The translations under genes were made by a program, and so were the position numbers. From Arthrobacter sp. (GTDB lineage: Bacteria > Actinomycetota > Actinomycetes > Actinomycetales > Micrococcaceae), in contig JASLBS010000089.1 of NCBI GenBank assembly GCA_030146405.1, positions 1 through 12,855 of the forward strand: DNA of 12,855 nucleotides, given 5' to 3'. Each line of letters opens with the position of its first letter. The first letter of the stretch is position 1. The notes under the pieces are model-generated. The model was not told where the DNA came from and ran no database searches. It worked only from the letters and a program-made list of their open reading frames with translations. Positions 1 through 5,506 of this stretch are shown in pieces.

Positions 1-245
1 TCGCGCTCGTAGTACTCGTTCTTCACCAGGTAGTCGAGCTTCTCCTCGAGATCATGGAAGAAGACCGTGTTGTTGTTGACGTGCTGCAGGAAGTACTGGT
101 TCGCGGCTTCCCGGTCGGCGTCGAACTGGATCTTCCCATCCGCCCCGTACAGGTTGAGCATGGCGTTGAGCTCGTGATATCCCATGTCCTTGAAGCGGTC
201 CACCGCGGCTGCGGGTGTGCCCGTCTCCGTCTCTGCAACACTCAT
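1..245 (-). CDS. nrdE: Ribonucleotide reductase class Ib, alpha subunit NrdE (5' part only)
   Basis: This is the N-terminal 81 codons of the large catalytic subunit of the aerobic class Ib ribonucleotide reductase, which reduces ribonucleoside diphosphates to deoxyribonucleoside diphosphates in the cytoplasm. The protein starts MSVAETETG and contains the family's N-terminal stretches YHELNAMLNLYGADGKIQFD (about residues 23-42), YFLQHVNNNTVFFHDLEEKL and YLVKNEYYE. The reading frame is open to base 1, so the catalytic barrel and the active-site cysteines lie outside the window. Its ATG overlaps the nrdI stop in an ATGA arrangement (bases 242-245), which implies translational coupling with nrdI. 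The family call rests on recognised N-terminal sequence and on the operon order nrdH-nrdI-nrdE, and is very secure. Confidence 0.95.
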   Translation of the reverse strand, partial: MSVAETETGTPAAAVDRFKDMGYHELNAMLNLYGADGKIQFDADREAANQYFLQHVNNNTVFFHDLEEKLDYLVKNEYYER

Positions 246-715
246 GTCCAAAACTCTTCCAATCCTGTGGTTACTCGGTCCACGTCCTCGGACGTACCCA
301 TGACTTCAAATCTGTAGAGAACCGGCACGTTGCACTTCGCGGCGACGATGTCGGCGGCGAGGCAGTAGGTCTCACCGAAATTGGTGTTCCCGGCCCCGAT
401 CACCCCCCGGAGAAGGCTGCGGTTCTGTTCGTTGTTCAGGAATTTCACGACCTGACGGGGTACTGCCCCTTTGCCCGTGATACCCCCGTAGGTGGGGAGA
501 ACGAGGACGAAGGGTGCGTGTGCCCGCAAGGTCGGCTCCTTCGTGAGCAACGGCATGCGGGCCGCCCGGATTCCCAGCTTCTCGACGAAGCGATGGGTGT
601 TGTCCGACACGGAGGAGAAATAGATCAACGGAGCATACGTGACCGGCCCCTCCCCCTCAGGGGAGCGGACCGGGTCATCGCGGCTGTCGCGATCCTCCAT
701 GACGATGCTGGTCAT
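242..715 (-). CDS. nrdI: NrdI, flavodoxin-like activator of class Ib ribonucleotide reductase
   Basis: NrdI is a small FMN protein that supplies the oxidant needed to assemble the dimanganese-tyrosyl radical cofactor in NrdF (family knowledge). The predicted 157-residue protein has the FMN phosphate loop FSSVSDNTHRF (residues 33-43), the LPTYGG loop (73-78) and the later flavin-side segment GAGNTNFGETYCLAADIV (107-124). It lies 40 bases after nrdH and overlaps the nrdE start by 4 bases. The start is uncertain. The ATG at 715 gives a 28-residue leader before the conserved core, an in-frame ATG lies at 700, and neither has a clear Shine-Dalgarno sequence, so translation may depend on coupling to nrdH. 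Function is secure, the N terminus is not. Confidence 0.93.
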   Translation of the reverse strand: MTSIVMEDRDSRDDPVRSPEGEGPVTYAPLIYFSSVSDNTHRFVEKLGIRAARMPLLTKEPTLRAHAPFVLVLPTYGGITGKGAVPRQVVKFLNNEQNRSLLRGVIGAGNTNFGETYCLAADIVAAKCNVPVLYRFEVMGTSEDVDRVTTGLEEFWT

Positions 716-732
716 CGTTGCTGATGTGCCCG

Positions 733-749
733 CGAACCCCCGTTCGGGG
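733..749 (-). other. Overlapping short inverted repeats between nrdH and nrdI
   Basis: The nrdH-nrdI gap holds two mutually exclusive short hairpins: CGAAC/GTTCG around a CCCC loop (733-746), and CCCCG/CGGGG around TT (738-749). They sit where a ribosome binding site for nrdI would be expected and none is obvious. They could modulate the NrdH to NrdI ratio or protect the transcript. This is inference from base pairing only. Confidence 0.25.
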
Positions 750-755
750 ATCCGC

Positions 756-1001
756 TCAGGCTACCGAACTGATCGCGGAGTCGGCGAGGGCGCTGATCTT
801 GTCAGGACGGAAGCCGGACCAGTGATCGTTGTCCGTGATGACCACGGGAGCCTGCATGTATCCCATGGAACGGAGTCGCTCGAGGGCGGCAGAGTCCTGC
901 GAGATGTCGATGCTCTGGTAGGCAATGCCTTTCTTGTCCAGAGCGCGGTAGGTGGCGTTGCACTGTACGCACGCCGGCTTCGTGTAAACCGTGACGGTCA
1001 T
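756..1001 (-). CDS. nrdH: NrdH, glutaredoxin-like electron donor for class Ib ribonucleotide reductase
   Basis: NrdH is a small redoxin, glutaredoxin-like in sequence but reduced by thioredoxin reductase, that delivers electrons to NrdE. The 81-residue protein has the family's redox motif CVQC (residues 11-14) after TVYTKPA, the cis-proline loop QAPVV (50-54) and the NrdH signature WSGFRPDKI (61-69), which separates it from true glutaredoxins. Length is typical. The ATG at 1001 has an upstream purine stretch (AAAAGGGGATCAGGA) suitable for ribosome binding. It is the first gene of the operon, and its 5' side carries the candidate NrdR boxes described separately. I see no odd residues. Confidence 0.96.
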   Translation of the reverse strand: MTVTVYTKPACVQCNATYRALDKKGIAYQSIDISQDSAALERLRSMGYMQAPVVITDNDHWSGFRPDKISALADSAISSVA

Positions 1002-1055
1002 GTCCTGATCCCCTTTTCTCTACTGCGGTAATGCTGTGTCATGAGCGGCGCGCGG

Positions 1056-1081
1056 CCCCGGAAAGGGGAAGAAATCCGGGG
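1056..1081 (-). other. Hairpin in the nrdHIE 5' leader
   Basis: CCCCGGA (1056-1062) pairs perfectly with TCCGGGG (1075-1081) around a 12-base loop. The repeat lies between the candidate NrdR boxes and the nrdH start, so it would be in the 5' untranslated leader if transcription starts near the boxes. It has no following T-tract on the minus strand, so it is a poor classical terminator. It may be an RNA stability or attenuation element. Function is unknown. Confidence 0.4.
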
Positions 1082-1131
1082 ATTCCCGCGCTTCCGGGCT
1101 CATGCCCGTCCAGCGGATGTTCTGTCCTTCG

Positions 1132-1147
1132 ATACTACATCTAGTGC
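1132..1147. promoter_or_regulatory. Candidate NrdR box 1 upstream of nrdHIE
   Basis: ATACTACATCTAGTGC matches the general NrdR-box pattern ACACWATATATWGTGT at 12 of 16 positions by my count, including the outer CTA...TAGTG arms. NrdR is the ATP/dATP-sensing zinc-finger repressor of ribonucleotide reductase operons in bacteria, and binds paired boxes overlapping the promoter. It lies 130 bases upstream of nrdH. The site is best read together with box 2. Confidence 0.55.
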
Positions 1148-1163
1148 GACCAACTCGCGCGAA

Positions 1164-1179
1164 CCCCTAGATGATGTAT
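1164..1179. promoter_or_regulatory. Candidate NrdR box 2 upstream of nrdHIE
   Basis: CCCCTAGATGATGTAT matches the NrdR-box pattern at about 9 of 16 positions, weaker than box 1. Its start is exactly 32 bases from the start of box 1, about three helical turns, and a 15-16 base linker is typical of paired NrdR boxes. The two sites share an inverted core: CTAGATG here, and the same core on the opposite strand in box 1. The spacing is the main support. Confidence 0.42.
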
Positions 1180-1205
1180 TACAAGTATGTCATTCACCCC
1201 TGGCG

Positions 1206-1302
1206 TCGTCCACACGATGTCCACAGAGCCAGCCGTCGCCGAACCGCGGGAACCAGCCGATCGGCACCTGTTCGGAGGGCACCGTCCACATGCTGTGGAC
1301 GC
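1206..1302. promoter_or_regulatory. Cluster of four DnaA-box-like 9-mers
   Basis: Compared with the high-GC actinobacterial DnaA box TTGTCCACA, TCGTCCACA (1206-1214) and ATGTCCACA (1217-1225) each differ at one base. CCGTCCACA (1282-1290) and, on the minus strand, GCGTCCACA (1294-1302) each differ at two. The first two start 11 bases apart, one helical turn, and the last two form an inverted pair. DnaA is known to regulate nrd transcription in E. coli, so a cluster next to nrdHIE is plausible, but the sites are far from the nrd start and could instead serve the SDR gene or another regulator. Confidence 0.35.
1284..1300. repeat. Perfect inverted repeat GTCCACA-TGC-TGTGGAC
   Basis: A 7-base perfect inverted repeat with a 3-base centre. 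It looks like a dimeric repressor operator, but it also contains two DnaA-like TGTGGAC cores in opposite orientation. It lies 221 bases upstream of the SDR start, which is far for a simple operator of that gene. Confidence 0.5.
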
Positions 1303-1359
1303 CGTTCCGCACAGGCAGGAGAACTTCGTGTCGCGGTCGTACGGGCGTGTCGCACCCCT

Positions 1360-1379
1360 TCCACCGGACCATCGGTGGA
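1360..1379. repeat. Inverted repeat TCCACCG...CGGTGGA in the SDR leader region
   Basis: Seven-base arms (1360-1366 and 1373-1379) pair perfectly around GACCAT. No T-tract follows on either strand. It could be an operator or an RNA hairpin, and nothing more can be said from sequence. Confidence 0.35.
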
Positions 1380-1435
1380 GCGCCCCAGCACATCGCGACG
1401 CCCGATGCACGTACTTCGGAACCACGGTGCCTCCG

Positions 1436-1465
1436 TTGCGCGGGCCCGGTGGGAATCCGTACCTT
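1436..1465 (+). promoter_or_regulatory. Weak candidate promoter for the SDR gene
   Basis: TTGCGC (1436-1441) and TACCTT (1460-1465) are separated by 18 bases and loosely fit an actinobacterial -35 TTGNNN / -10 TANNNT pattern. A start near 1472 would give a leader of about 50 bases. Both hexamers are poor matches to consensus. Confidence 0.22.
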
Positions 1466-1521
1466 CGGGACGGAAGCGGACGACGGTCCGTACATCATCG
1501 GCAGCCAAGGAAGGGCAGCGC

Positions 1522-2559
1522 ATGCGGATCAAGAACAGCGTGGTGGTCATCACGGGGGCGGCGAGCGGCATCGGCCGGGCGACGGCGCTCCGGTTCGCCG
1601 GACGCAGGACCCACCTGGTACTGGCGAGCAGGCGGGGTGCCGCCCTCGACTCGCTCGTCGAGGAATGCACCCGGCTCGGCTCCCGTGCCATCGCCGTACC
1701 CACCGACACCTCGGACCACGCCGCCGTCCAGCACCTGGCCGCCCGGGCCGTCGAGGAGTTCGGCCGCATCGACGTCTGGGTCAACAACGCCGCCGTCTCG
1801 TTCTTCTCGCCGTTCCTGGAAGTACCGCTGCGGGACTTCCAGCGCGTGCTCGACGTCAACGTGATGGGTTACGTGCACGGAGCACGGGCCGCCCTGGAAC
1901 AGATGCACCGCCAGGGCTCGGGCGTGCTCGTGAACGTGGCATCGATCGTCGGAGAGATCCCCCAGCCCTACACCTCGGCCTACTCGATGTCCAAGGCAGC
2001 GGTGCGTGCACTCGGGGTGAGCCTGAGATCGGAGTTGATGCTGGACAGGAAGAAGAACACCCACGTGAGCACCATCCTTCCTCCCACCATCGATACGCCC
2101 TTCTTCGATCACGCTGCCAACTACACCGGCCGCCGCGCCGTCGCCATGCCCCCCGTGTACAGCGCCGACCGGGTGGCCAGGACCATTCTCGACGTCGTCG
2201 AGGCACCGGTGCGTGAGGTCGCGGTGGGGCGGATCGGGCGCTCCATGGTGCGCCAGCACCGCCTGATGCCCGGCCGGCTGGAGAAGACCATGGCCGTCCA
2301 GGTGGAACACACCCACCTGTCCAAGAAGGAAGCGGCTCCCAGGTCCACCGGCAACCTGTACGACCCCTCGCCGGATCCGGACAACGCGACGGTCACGGGC
2401 GGGTGGAGCGGACGACGTCGGACGTTCCAGCGCACGCTCGTGGGCACCGCACTGCTCGGTGTAGGGGCGCTGGTGTTCGGCGAGAAGATCAGGGCCGCCA
2501 TCCCGGCCGTGACCGGCGCAGCGGTCGAGCTCGGTCACGCCCTCCGGAAGGGCGCCTGA
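1522..2559 (+). CDS. Short-chain dehydrogenase/reductase with C-terminal hydrophobic tail
   Basis: A classical SDR-family NAD(P)-dependent oxidoreductase of 345 residues; substrate unknown. The Rossmann glycine motif TGAASGIG is at residues 11-18, NNAA at 88-91, the catalytic Ser at 141 in VASIVG, and the YxxxK pair at Tyr154/Lys158 in AYSMSK. ASRR (35-38) after the second strand suggests NADP(H) preference, which is inference. The catalytic domain ends near residue 250. A charged linker follows, then a hydrophobic stretch at about 304-320 (TLVGTALLGVGALVFG), which may tether the enzyme to the membrane; such tails occur in some actinobacterial SDRs. The ATG at 1522 is preceded by AAGGAAGGG and starts directly at the first Rossmann strand. 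It ends 5 bases before the convergent metF stop. Confidence 0.9.
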   Translation: MRIKNSVVVITGAASGIGRATALRFAGRRTHLVLASRRGAALDSLVEECTRLGSRAIAVPTDTSDHAAVQHLAARAVEEFGRIDVWVNNAAVSFFSPFLEVPLRDFQRVLDVNVMGYVHGARAALEQMHRQGSGVLVNVASIVGEIPQPYTSAYSMSKAAVRALGVSLRSELMLDRKKNTHVSTILPPTIDTPFFDHAANYTGRRAVAMPPVYSADRVARTILDVVEAPVREVAVGRIGRSMVRQHRLMPGRLEKTMAVQVEHTHLSKKEAAPRSTGNLYDPSPDPDNATVTGGWSGRRRTFQRTLVGTALLGVGALVFGEKIRAAIPAVTGAAVELGHALRKGA

Positions 2560-2564
2560 CAGCA

Positions 2565-3467
2565 CTACAGGGTCGACGCCGAACCGGCCTCCGGGGGCCT
2601 GGCGAGATCGAGTGCCTCGAGGACGTCCAACGCGGCCGCGTGCTGGTTGAACGTGTAGAGGTGGATGCCGGGCGCTCCCTGGCCCAGCACCGAACGAGCC
2701 AGTTCGACGGTCGCCGCCACGCCGATCCTCCGGCGTTCGACGTCGTCGCGTACACCCTCCAGGCGTGCCATCAGGGCCTGGTCCGGCTCGATGCCGGCGA
2801 GACCGCACAACTTCTTCAACCGTTTCGGGCTGGTGAGCGGAATCACTCCCGGGATGATCGGGATGGTGACCCCGGCCTGCCCGGCCCGGGCAAGGAGCCC
2901 GGCGTAGTCGGAGGGGTGGAAGAATATCTGCGTGATGGCGAAATCGGCTCCGGCCACCTGCTTGGCCAGCAGCGCCTCGATGTCCTGATCGAGACTGAGT
3001 GATTCGGGATGGCGCGTGGCATAGGCGGCAACACCGACGGACACCCTGCCCGCGGCCAGTTGTGCGGTGCGCCCGGATTCCACCTGCCGGATCAACCGGA
3101 CGAACTCGTCGGCGTGCTGGACCTCGCCCCGGGGGCTGTCCTCGCCCTCGGGCAGATCGCCCCGAAGGGCGAGGATCCCCCGGACCCCGCCGTCGAGCAG
3201 GCGCCCCACGATCTCCACCAGGTCCGCTCGCGTACTGCCCGCGCAGGCCAGGTGGGCGAGAGGTTTGAGGGTGGTCTCCGTGAGCAGGTGCCGCAGGAGG
3301 TCGATCGCCTTCTCGCGGCTGCTTCCCGCGGTACCGGAGGTGACCGACACGAAATCCGGCCGTGTCTCCTCGAGCCGTCGAACGGTGGTCATCAGGGAAG
3401 CCTCGGCCTTGGCGTTCCGAGGCGGATACAACTCGAAGGAAAGAGCGGGATAGGCCGAGGGCGACAT
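2565..3467 (-). CDS. metF: 5,10-methylenetetrahydrofolate reductase
   Basis: This flavoenzyme reduces 5,10-methylenetetrahydrofolate to 5-methyltetrahydrofolate, the methyl donor for methionine synthesis and the link between one-carbon metabolism and methionine. The 300-residue protein fits the single-domain bacterial family. Family landmarks are FELYPPRN (11-18, with Glu12 matching the catalytic Glu of FEFFPPR in E. coli MetF), SVTSGTAGS (41-49), LAHLAC (70-75), LALRGDLPEG (99-108), ITQIFFHPSDY (178-188), IPGVIPLTS (205-213) and the C-terminal HLYTFNQ (269-275). I chose the ATG at 3467 because TAGGAA lies just upstream; an extension to 3494 is open but has no such signal. It follows the App1-type gene by 81 bases on the same strand and may share a transcript, although no functional link is evident. 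No methionine-responsive riboswitch is visible. Confidence 0.95.
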   Translation of the reverse strand: MSPSAYPALSFELYPPRNAKAEASLMTTVRRLEETRPDFVSVTSGTAGSSREKAIDLLRHLLTETTLKPLAHLACAGSTRADLVEIVGRLLDGGVRGILALRGDLPEGEDSPRGEVQHADEFVRLIRQVESGRTAQLAAGRVSVGVAAYATRHPESLSLDQDIEALLAKQVAGADFAITQIFFHPSDYAGLLARAGQAGVTIPIIPGVIPLTSPKRLKKLCGLAGIEPDQALMARLEGVRDDVERRRIGVAATVELARSVLGQGAPGIHLYTFNQHAAALDVLEALDLARPPEAGSASTL

Positions 3468-3548
3468 CAGGTTCCTAGATGGACGGACCACCACCTCCGG
3501 ACCACACGGGTCGCGCAGGAAGAAGGGTGACAGGATGGAAGAGCAGGA

Positions 3549-4688
3549 TCAGTGTGCGTCCTCGGGCCCGCTGGCGGAGCGCGCATCCACGTCGATGATG
3601 CCCAGTTCCTCGAGTTGGGCCGACATCCCGGCGCCGTCCGGTGCGTAGATCCAGGGGATCCCAGGAGTGGGGTGCCCAGCGGACTTCGATCGGCCACCTG
3701 CCAGCACCGCCTCGCCCGCGGACAGCTGGCGGATGGCGATCGCACGGACGTTGTCCGGGTGACGCTTCGCGAACTCGGCGTAGATCGCCTCGTCGTGCTG
3801 GCCGTCGTCCCCCACGAGCAACCACTTGATCCCCGGGAATTCCTCGGCGAGGCGTTCGAGTGATCTCCGCTTGTGCTCCTGCCCGCTGCGGAACCAGCGG
3901 TCGGGAGTGGGCCCCCAGTTGGTCAACAGCTTGGGCCCGGCGGGGTAGAGATTCCTGGTCAGGAATCGGGAGAGGGTCGGCGCCACGTTCCAGGCGCCGG
4001 TGGAGAGGTAGAGCACGGGCGCTGAGCGCACACTACGGACGATCCGCTCGTACAGCACGGCCATGCCCGGAGTAGGGGTGCGCGCGTGCTCGTCCAGCAC
4101 GAAGGTGTTCCATGCCGCCAGGAACGGCCGGGGTAGGGCCGTCACCACCACGGTGTCGTCGATGTCCGACACGACACCGAAATCGGCGTCCTCCTCGACG
4201 ATCCGGACCGGGCTCTCCACCGGGTCCGCCTCGCCGGCCTTCAACGTGATGGTGTGCCAGCCGGGCCATAAGGATGACGGGATGCGAGCATCCACGACAC
4301 CGCCACGGTCAGCCTTCACCTCGTGGACGGTTTCTCCGACGGTCACCTGGACCACTGCGCCCGCTACCGGAGCGCTCGTGAAGTTGCGCCAGCCGCGCAT
4401 GCCTTCCTGGAGCGGTGTGAGGGCACCGGTTGTAGGCCCCTCGCCGGCGTCGCGAGGGTGGGCGCGGACCACGCGTGCCAGCACACGGACCCACGACGTC
4501 GTGCCGTAGCCCGTGTAGGGGATGACGGTCACCACCCTGCCACGGCGCACGGCGATCCGAGTCTGGAACCGGAGCCACGCATCGTCGAGGCGCATCGCGA
4601 GATGGCGGGCCTCGGTCTCGGTGTCGGTGGGTCCGGTGCTCGCGGGCGCCTCGACGTCGGGGGTCGGCTTCGCGGAGTGTGGCTGCAT
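3549..4688 (-). CDS. App1-type phosphatase (DUF2183, HAD-like phosphatidate phosphatase family)
   Basis: A 379-residue protein resembling the catalytic domain of yeast App1, a Mg-dependent phosphatidate phosphatase; the bacterial substrate is not established. The N-terminal domain opens with DAWLRFQTR and PYTGYGTTSWVRVLARV (about 57-73), a conserved bacterial App1 stretch, followed by a beta-rich region. The HAD motifs follow in order: DIDDT (175-179, nucleophile and acid/base Asp), LYLSTG (226-231), a lysine in QEHKRRSL (near 273) and LLVGDDGQHD (290-299). No signal peptide or membrane segment is seen, so it is probably cytoplasmic and acts on lipids at the membrane. The ATG at 4688 follows GGAAGG very closely. 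A TTG at 4781 and an ATG at 4751 are open alternatives without ribosome-binding signals. It ends 81 bases before metF. Confidence 0.88.
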   Translation of the reverse strand: MQPHSAKPTPDVEAPASTGPTDTETEARHLAMRLDDAWLRFQTRIAVRRGRVVTVIPYTGYGTTSWVRVLARVVRAHPRDAGEGPTTGALTPLQEGMRGWRNFTSAPVAGAVVQVTVGETVHEVKADRGGVVDARIPSSLWPGWHTITLKAGEADPVESPVRIVEEDADFGVVSDIDDTVVVTALPRPFLAAWNTFVLDEHARTPTPGMAVLYERIVRSVRSAPVLYLSTGAWNVAPTLSRFLTRNLYPAGPKLLTNWGPTPDRWFRSGQEHKRRSLERLAEEFPGIKWLLVGDDGQHDEAIYAEFAKRHPDNVRAIAIRQLSAGEAVLAGGRSKSAGHPTPGIPWIYAPDGAGMSAQLEELGIIDVDARSASGPEDAH

Positions 4689-4872
4689 GCCTTCCAGTCT
4701 GGCACGACACCGTGCAGCCGGCAGGTGCTTGACGTCGCCGGGCCGGCGCATGGTTACGCCGAGGTCACGGGGCGCTAACAACTTCTACCGCGTGTTCTTC
4801 GGCCCCTTGTTGCAGGGTGTCGTTACTGCGACGCTGGGATCTCGGTTCATCGCACCATCATCGGGGGACGCA

Positions 4873-5226
4873 ATGGGACAGTCGTCGGAGCATGTGTCGG
4901 TCCTGCTCAAGGAGAACATGGAGTTGCGGGGGTGGGATGCTGCGGCCGCGCAGGACCTCGGCGCCGCAGCTGCCGACTTGGCGCATGCGATCCTCTTCGG
5001 TCGAGCTCAGGAAGCACTCGAGCAGGTCATGGCGGGTAGCACCGGGCTCACTGCGGAACACGCCAGAGCGCTCCACTTCGCGAATGAGATGGCGGAACTG
5101 CACCATTACGGTCCGCTCATCGCGGCGGACGACGGCGTCCCCGTCCTCGCCCCCGGGGTTCTTGCCATCATCGCGATGTTCGACGACCTCGGGCTGTGGG
5201 ACGGGCAACCGGCATGGACACTGTGA
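4873..5226 (+). CDS. Hypothetical protein, 117 residues
   Basis: I do not recognise this protein. It is mostly alpha-helical by composition, with an Ala-rich segment WDAAAAQDLGAAAADLAHAI (21-40), charged helices, HxxHH-type histidines near AEHARALHF and ELHHYG (61-80), and a C-terminal hydrophobic stretch VLAPGVLAIIAMFDDLGLW (91-109). No signal peptide or clear membrane span is present, so it is probably cytoplasmic. The ATG at 4873 has GGGGGA five bases upstream; the frame stays open upstream to 4522 but overlaps the App1-type gene there. It is transcribed divergently from the App1-type gene, with 184 bases between them. Coherent amino-acid composition and the good ribosome site make it likely real. 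Confidence 0.62.
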   Translation: MGQSSEHVSVLLKENMELRGWDAAAAQDLGAAAADLAHAILFGRAQEALEQVMAGSTGLTAEHARALHFANEMAELHHYGPLIAADDGVPVLAPGVLAIIAMFDDLGLWDGQPAWTL

Positions 5227-5240
5227 GCCCGCCCCCGGGC
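5227..5240 (+). terminator. Short hairpin directly after the 117-residue gene
   Basis: GCCCG and CGGGC pair around CCCC, starting on the base after the stop codon. There is no T-tract, so it is at best a weak intrinsic terminator. Confidence 0.25.
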
Positions 5241-5506
5241 CGCCGGTAACCCTCCTCCTCCACCTCGGCATCCGCCGCCCGGAACTACCGGACATCGGTG
5301 ACGGCGGTCCAGTGGGACCTGACCATCTCGAACCGCCGGCAGCGCGTTCGGGGCGTGACAGAGCTTTCCAGGACGCTCACCGGCAGGCACCGGCACAGTG
5401 GAACAAGTATTTCTCCGCAGTGCTTCGGCAGGATTGTGCGGTGGAAGCCAGAACCTCCGGCACATCCCTTAGTCTTACTTCCGTCGATCGACCACGAGGG
5501 GAAATC
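5241..5506 (+). other. Non-coding gap before the Ala/Pro-rich protein gene
   Basis: About 270 bases with no convincing gene. A 10-base palindrome GTCGATCGAC (5483-5492) abuts the ribosome binding site of the next gene. I could not find a well-spaced promoter, although the somewhat A+T-richer stretch at 5400-5480 is where I would expect it. Confidence 0.4.

Larger units (their letters stand above)
1002..1521. other. 520-base divergent control region between nrdH and the SDR gene
   Basis: No convincing coding sequence lies here. Several frames are open, but their translations are Arg/Pro/Ser-rich, as expected for non-coding G+C-rich DNA. The nrd side (1002-1180) holds a hairpin and two candidate NrdR boxes, with a local A+T-rich stretch at about 1131-1195 where promoters would be expected. 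The SDR side (1200-1521) holds the DnaA-box-like cluster, inverted repeats at 1284-1300 and 1360-1379, a 10-base palindrome GCCGATCGGC at 1256-1265 and a small stem CGGAC-GACG-GTCCG at 1477-1490, about 30 bases before the SDR start. The region is unusually long and structured compared with other gaps in this window. Confidence 0.6.

Noticed and set aside
1002..1131. Possible cobalamin riboswitch in the nrd leader
   Set aside because: Such riboswitches precede some ribonucleotide reductase genes, but no B12-box-like sequence is seen, and class Ib enzymes with NrdI do not use B12.
1495..2808. 437-codon minus-strand open frame over the SDR and metF genes
   Set aside because: It overlaps two strongly identified genes, and its translation is Arg/Gly/His-rich with no recognisable motif.
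4817..5506. Upstream extension of the Ala/Pro-rich protein frame
   Set aside because: The extension lacks coding character, overlaps the 117-residue gene in another frame, and would bury the signal peptide inside the protein.
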